NCBI GenBank assembly: GCA_036267755.1
Contig: DATAVK010000054.1
Coordinates: forward strand, 1 to 16,402
Origin: DATAVK01 sp036267755
GTDB taxonomy: Bacteria; Actinomycetota; Actinomycetes; JAFAQI01
Length of the DNA stretch: 16,402 bases
Direction of reading: 5' to 3'
The notes under the pieces were generated by a model. It was not told where the DNA came from and did no database searches. It worked only from the letters and a program-made list of their open reading frames with translations. Made by a program: the position numbers and the translations under genes. Shown here one piece after another: positions 12,895 to 16,402 of this stretch (its first letter is position 1; every line of letters begins with the position of its first letter).

Positions 12895-14078
12895 CGGCTG
12901 CTACCGACGAGGTCCGGGCGCCGCAGGCAGCCGAGGCCGGACACGACCCTGCCGGAGGCGGCGTACCCGCCATCGAGCTGGTGTCGGTCGCGAAGGAGTT
13001 CGTCCTCAAGAACGACCTGGTCGCCGCGGTCGACCACATCGACCTCGCGATCGACCAGGGCGAGTTCTTCTCGATGCTGGGGCCGAGCGGGTGCGGCAAG
13101 ACGACGACGTTGCGGATGATCGCCGGGTTCGAGGAACCGACCAGCGGCAAGGTGCTGCTCTACGGCTCCGACGTCACGTCCGTGCCGCCCAACAAGCGCG
13201 ACGTCAACATGGTCTTCCAGAACTACGCGCTGTTCCCCCACATGTCGGTCGAGGACAACATCGCCTTCGGTCTGGAACGGACCGGGGTAGCGAAGGCCGA
13301 GGTGAAGACCCGGGTCACCGACGCGCTCGACCTCGTCGAGCTCAGCGGTCGTGGCCGGCGTCGGCCGAAGGAGCTCTCCGGAGGCCAGCAGCAGCGGGTG
13401 GCTCTGGCGCGGGCACTGGTGAACCGGCCCCGCGCCCTGCTGCTCGACGAACCGCTGGGAGCGCTGGACCTCAAGCTCCGGCAGACCATGCAGATCGAGC
13501 TGAAGCGGATCCAGCGCGAGGTCGGGATCACGTTCGTGTACGTGACGCACGACCAGAGCGAGGCGCTGACGATGTCGGACCGGCTGATCGTCATGCACGA
13601 CGGGAGGATCGAGCAGCTCGGCTCACCGAAAGAGCTGTACGAGCAGCCGAAGACACGGTTCGTCGCCGGCTTCATCGGCACCTCCAACATCCTTCGCGGC
13701 ACGGTCGCGTCGGTCGAGGATGGGAAGGCCGTGCTGCGCACCGGCGGCGAGGAAGTTGTGCTGATCCCGATGCGTGCGCCGGTGACGGCCGGGGAGACGC
13801 TCGAGGCCACCGTCCGGCCCGAGAAGATGCAGCTCAACCGGGAACGACCGGCCGGCTGCTGCGCGCTTCGGGCGACGGTCCAGGAGATCGTCTACCTCGG
13901 AACTTCGACGAACTACACCGTCGCGACAGCCCTGGGGGAGCTCGTCGTGTACCAGCTCAACGCCGGCGAGGACCTCATCGCGCCGGACCGCGGTGAACAG
14001 CTGTGGGCAACGTGGCCCACCCACAACGGTTACCAGCTCCTCGACACTGCCCCCCACCAGGAGGACGACAATGCCTGA
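12891..14078 (+). CDS. potA: Spermidine/putrescine ABC transporter ATP-binding protein
   Basis: The cytoplasmic ATPase of the polyamine importer, 395 residues. Walker A GPSGCGKT is at 64-71, Q-loop Q110 in VFQNYALFPHM, signature LSGGQQQR from 162, Walker B LLLDEP at 183-188 followed by the D-loop GALD, and switch H220 in VTHDQ. The C-terminal 120 residues form the TOBE regulatory region, starting after FVAGFIGTSN, which is typical of PotA and related type I importers. An N-terminal extension of about 28 residues, rich in Ala, Glu and Pro, precedes the ABC domain. It includes a GCC pair near residue 322 that is unusual but probably harmless. The ATG at 12891 overlaps the patD stop (ATGA). The gene ends 8 nt inside potD. 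Confidence 0.94.
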   Translation: MTAATDEVRAPQAAEAGHDPAGGGVPAIELVSVAKEFVLKNDLVAAVDHIDLAIDQGEFFSMLGPSGCGKTTTLRMIAGFEEPTSGKVLLYGSDVTSVPPNKRDVNMVFQNYALFPHMSVEDNIAFGLERTGVAKAEVKTRVTDALDLVELSGRGRRRPKELSGGQQQRVALARALVNRPRALLLDEPLGALDLKLRQTMQIELKRIQREVGITFVYVTHDQSEALTMSDRLIVMHDGRIEQLGSPKELYEQPKTRFVAGFIGTSNILRGTVASVEDGKAVLRTGGEEVVLIPMRAPVTAGETLEATVRPEKMQLNRERPAGCCALRATVQEIVYLGTSTNYTVATALGELVVYQLNAGEDLIAPDRGEQLWATWPTHNGYQLLDTAPHQEDDNA

Positions 14079-15315
14079 GTTCCCCCAGTTCCCGATGGGT
14101 CGCGTCGGCCGACGCGACTTTCTGCGACTCGCAGGCGGTGGCGTGGGCATGGCAGCGCTCGCCGCCTGCGGCGTGAGCGGCCAGGCGAAGGCGCAACCCA
14201 AGGGCTCGGCGCTGGCCAAGGACGTCAACTCGTTCTGGGCCGGCAAGCAGAAGACCAGCGAGGTCAACTGGGCGCAGTGGCCGCTCTACATCGACGTCGG
14301 CAAGAACAAGAGCGACCACCCCTCGATCGACCAGTTCACCGCGAAGACCGGCATCAAGGTGCACTACGACGAGGTCATCGAGGAGGACGACACCTTCTTC
14401 GCCAAGGTGCAGCCGTCGCTGTCGGCCGGGCAGTACAGCGGCTACGACATCGCCACCATCACCAACGGTGTCTACTTCGACAAGTTCCGGCAGCTGGACC
14501 TCTTCGTGCCGCTCGACCACTCGTACCTGAAGAACTTCGAGAAGTACGCCGGTTCGGCGTACAAGACCTCGGCGTACGACCCGGGCAACGTTTACAGCGT
14601 GCCGTGGCAGTCCGGCATCACGGGGATCGCGTTCAACACCAAGAAGGTTCCCAAGCCGTTGACGAGTTTCTTCGACCTGTGGGACCCGGCCCTCAAGGGC
14701 AAGGTCGGAATGTTCGGCGACAACGAAGACCTCCCGAACGCCGCGCTGGTCGCGATGTTCGGAGACCCCTCGAAGACCACCGAGTCGCAGTGGAAGCAGG
14801 CCGCCGCCAAGCTCACTCAGCAGCGCAAGGCCGGCATCGTCCGCAAGTACTACGACCAGGGCTACATCGACGATCTGTCGAAGGGTGACATCTGGGCCTG
14901 TCAGGCGTGGTCCGGCGACATCTTCCAGGCGCTGGCGTCCGGGGCCAAGGACCTGGTGTTCATCACCCCCAAGGAAGGTGGGGTGCTGTGGACCGACAAC
15001 CTGGTGCTTTTGAAGAACATCAAGAACCCGGTCTCCTCGATGATGCTGATCGACTGGTACTACCAGCCCAAGGTCGCGGCTGAGGTCGCGGAGTACGTGA
15101 ACTACATCACTCCCGTGCCCGGCGCCCAGCAAGCGGTTCGCAGTGATGCGGCGGCCGCATCAGGGTCGGACAAGGCGGCACTCAACATGCTCGCGAAGAG
15201 CCCGCTGATCTTCCCGACAGCCGCCGACTACAGCAAGCTGTACCGGTACAAGACGCTTAGCAACAGCGAGCTCGAGATCTGGGACAACATCTTCGAGCCG
15301 GTCTACCAGTCGTGA
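14071..15315 (+). CDS. potD: Polyamine ABC transporter substrate-binding lipoprotein (PotD/PotF type)
   Basis: Extracellular substrate-binding protein of 414 residues. The N-terminus is a twin-arginine lipoprotein signal: R14-R15-DFLR, then a hydrophobic core and the lipobox LAAC with C33 as the predicted lipidated residue, so it should be exported folded by Tat and anchored to the outer face of the membrane. The mature part is a periplasmic-binding-protein type II fold of the PotD family: WPLYIDV, FTAKTGIKVHYDEVIEEDDTFF, GYDIATITNG, PWQSGITGIAFNTKKV, and WACQAWSGD near the ligand site. The acidic pair E-D in the EVIEEDD segment could contact ligand amines, which I infer from the family. A strong AGGAGG (14059-14064) lies 6 nt before the ATG, the best ribosome site in the operon, which fits the higher amount of binding protein needed. 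Confidence 0.94.
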   Translation: MPEFPQFPMGRVGRRDFLRLAGGGVGMAALAACGVSGQAKAQPKGSALAKDVNSFWAGKQKTSEVNWAQWPLYIDVGKNKSDHPSIDQFTAKTGIKVHYDEVIEEDDTFFAKVQPSLSAGQYSGYDIATITNGVYFDKFRQLDLFVPLDHSYLKNFEKYAGSAYKTSAYDPGNVYSVPWQSGITGIAFNTKKVPKPLTSFFDLWDPALKGKVGMFGDNEDLPNAALVAMFGDPSKTTESQWKQAAAKLTQQRKAGIVRKYYDQGYIDDLSKGDIWACQAWSGDIFQALASGAKDLVFITPKEGGVLWTDNLVLLKNIKNPVSSMMLIDWYYQPKVAAEVAEYVNYITPVPGAQQAVRSDAAAASGSDKAALNMLAKSPLIFPTAADYSKLYRYKTLSNSELEIWDNIFEPVYQS

Positions 15316-16178
15316 TCGGACGGATCCGATCGGCGAGTGGGCCCTACCTGGCGATCCTTCCCGGCGGGATCTGGCTCGCAGCCTTTTTCATTCTGCCGTT
15401 GTTCATCATGCTGTCGCTCTCCACGCAGACCGGCAACCTGATCACGGGCTTCGAGCAGACCTTCCATTTCGCCAACTACTCGAACATGCTCTCCGAGTAT
15501 CGAGCCCCGCTGATCCGCTCGCTCGTGTACGGCGGGATCGCCACGCTGATCTCGGTGATCATCTCCTATCCGATGGCGTACTGGATCGCGTTCTACGGCG
15601 GACGCAACAAGTCGACGTACCTGTTCCTCGTACTGCTGCCGTTCTTCGTCACCTTCGTGCTCCGGACCGTCGCCTGGGAGTTCCTGCTCGGCGACCAGGG
15701 CCTGGTGCTGAGCTGGTTGAAGAACGCCGGGATCGTCGGCTCGGACTTCCACGTCCTCGCGACGGGACCGGCGGTTATCGGCGGCTTGGTCTACAACTAC
15801 ATGCCGTTCACGCTGCTGCCGATCTACGTGGCGCTGGAGAAGGTCGACGTATCGCTGCTCGAAGCGGCTGGTGACCTCTACGCCTCCAAGCGCCAGGCGT
15901 TCCTGCGCATCGTGTTCCCGCTCACGGTGCCGGGCATCTTCGCCGGCGTGCTGCTGACGTTCGTGCCCGCAGTGTCCGACTACGTCAACGCGGCGATCCT
16001 GGGCGGGACCGACCAGACGATGATCGGCAACGTCATCCAGACGTTGTATCTCACCAACAGCGACTATCCGGATGCCTCGGCGCTGTCCATCGTGCTGATG
16101 GCGATCCTGTTGATCGGCATCTTCATCTACGCCAAGGCGCTCGGCACCCAGGACCTGCTCGATGCGGCGGCCGGCTGA
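15312..16178 (+). CDS. potB: Polyamine ABC transporter permease (PotB type)
   Basis: Inner-membrane permease of 288 residues with six hydrophobic helices. The cytoplasmic EAA loop that docks to the ATPase is present near residues 184-205: E184-A-A-G187 followed by ASKRQAFLRIVFPLTVPG. FLVLLPFFVTFVLRTVAWEFLLG before it is typical of PotB-type subunits. The start is a GTG at 15312 overlapping the potD stop as GTGA. No good ribosome site is present, so coupling to potD is likely. The stop TGA 16176-16178 shares its A with the ATG of the next permease gene (TGATG). Confidence 0.94.
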   Translation: MIGRIRSASGPYLAILPGGIWLAAFFILPLFIMLSLSTQTGNLITGFEQTFHFANYSNMLSEYRAPLIRSLVYGGIATLISVIISYPMAYWIAFYGGRNKSTYLFLVLLPFFVTFVLRTVAWEFLLGDQGLVLSWLKNAGIVGSDFHVLATGPAVIGGLVYNYMPFTLLPIYVALEKVDVSLLEAAGDLYASKRQAFLRIVFPLTVPGIFAGVLLTFVPAVSDYVNAAILGGTDQTMIGNVIQTLYLTNSDYPDASALSIVLMAILLIGIFIYAKALGTQDLLDAAAG

Positions 16179-16402
16179 TGGCGGCGATGACACTGCGCTC
16201 CGGCAAGTCCCGGAGCCTGCAGGCCTACACCTGGCTGATCATCCTGTGGCTGATGCTGCCAATCTTCGTCATCATCGCGTTCGGTTTCAACAACACCACG
16301 GGCAAGTTCAACTACACCTGGCAGGGCTTCACGCTGCACTGGTACCACGACCTGTTCGGGATCAGCGACCTCACCAATGCACTGGTGAACTCCATCACCA
16401 TC
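16178..16402 (+). CDS. potC: Polyamine ABC transporter permease (PotC type), 5' part only
   Basis: The first 75 codons of the second permease; the frame is open to the window edge. The N-terminus is MAAMTLRSGKSRSLQAY, then a first helix TWLIILWLMLPIFVIIAFGF, then an exposed segment WQGFTLHWYHDLFG and NALVNSI at the start of the next helix. The pattern FNN...F..Y.W.GFTL.WY is that of PotC-type subunits. The ATG at 16178 overlaps the potB stop by one base; ATG 16187 is a possible alternative. It would complete a PotA-D-B-C importer. Confidence 0.9.
   Translation, partial: MAAMTLRSGKSRSLQAYTWLIILWLMLPIFVIIAFGFNNTTGKFNYTWQGFTLHWYHDLFGISDLTNALVNSITI

Noticed and set aside
1..16402. Mobile elements, CRISPR arrays, tRNA or rRNA genes
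   Set aside because: No transposase, integrase, direct-repeat array or tRNA-like cloverleaf was seen; gene gaps are nearly all under 115 bp.

Overview
The window is high-GC, densely packed bacterial DNA. Many ATGA, GTGA and TGATG start/stop overlaps, GTG and TTG starts, and the order frr - cdsA - (MFS) - rlmN point to an actinobacterium. I cannot place it below phylum from sequence alone. No rRNA, tRNA, CRISPR array, insertion sequence or phage gene is visible, and every protein-coding gene inside the window looks intact. Only the two edge genes (frr and the second permease) are cut by the window.

Region 1 (1-3306, + strand) is a housekeeping run: the end of frr (ribosome recycling factor), cdsA (CDP-diacylglycerol synthase), an MFS transporter and rlmN (23S rRNA/tRNA C2-adenine methyltransferase). 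A perfect 16-bp tandem duplication sits on the stop codon of the MFS gene. Region 2 (3307-6054, + strand) holds a small DUF3311 membrane protein paired with a sodium:solute symporter (SSS family), followed by a ROK-family polyphosphate glucokinase. The ribosome binding site of the DUF3311 gene can fold into a hairpin.

Region 3 (6060-16402) is a divergent locus for uptake and breakdown of putrescine or a related polyamine. To the left, on the minus strand, runs an Lrp/AsnC regulator - class III aminotransferase - PPOX-like flavin protein - FAD amine oxidoreductase (PuuB-like) - succinate-semialdehyde dehydrogenase series. To the right, on the plus strand, runs gamma-aminobutyraldehyde dehydrogenase - PotA ATPase - Tat-lipoprotein PotD - PotB permease - PotC permease (cut). 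Inferred flow: PotABCD imports putrescine; the aminotransferase and/or the FAD enzyme turns it into 4-aminobutanal; PatD oxidises that to GABA; a transaminase gives succinate semialdehyde; the left-hand ALDH gives succinate. No PuuA, PuuD or separate GabT is in the window.

The most striking non-coding feature is the 112-bp gap between the regulator and patD. It contains a 13-bp inverted repeat (12 of 13 pairs) whose centre, 11407.5, is exactly midway between the two divergent ATG codons. Each arm overlaps a TTGC-type -35 element, and -10-like hexamers lie 6-7 nt before each ATG. This looks like one shared, two-fold symmetric operator driving two probably leaderless promoters. The least explained gene is the PPOX-family flavin protein built into the amine-oxidation operon by overlapping start and stop codons.
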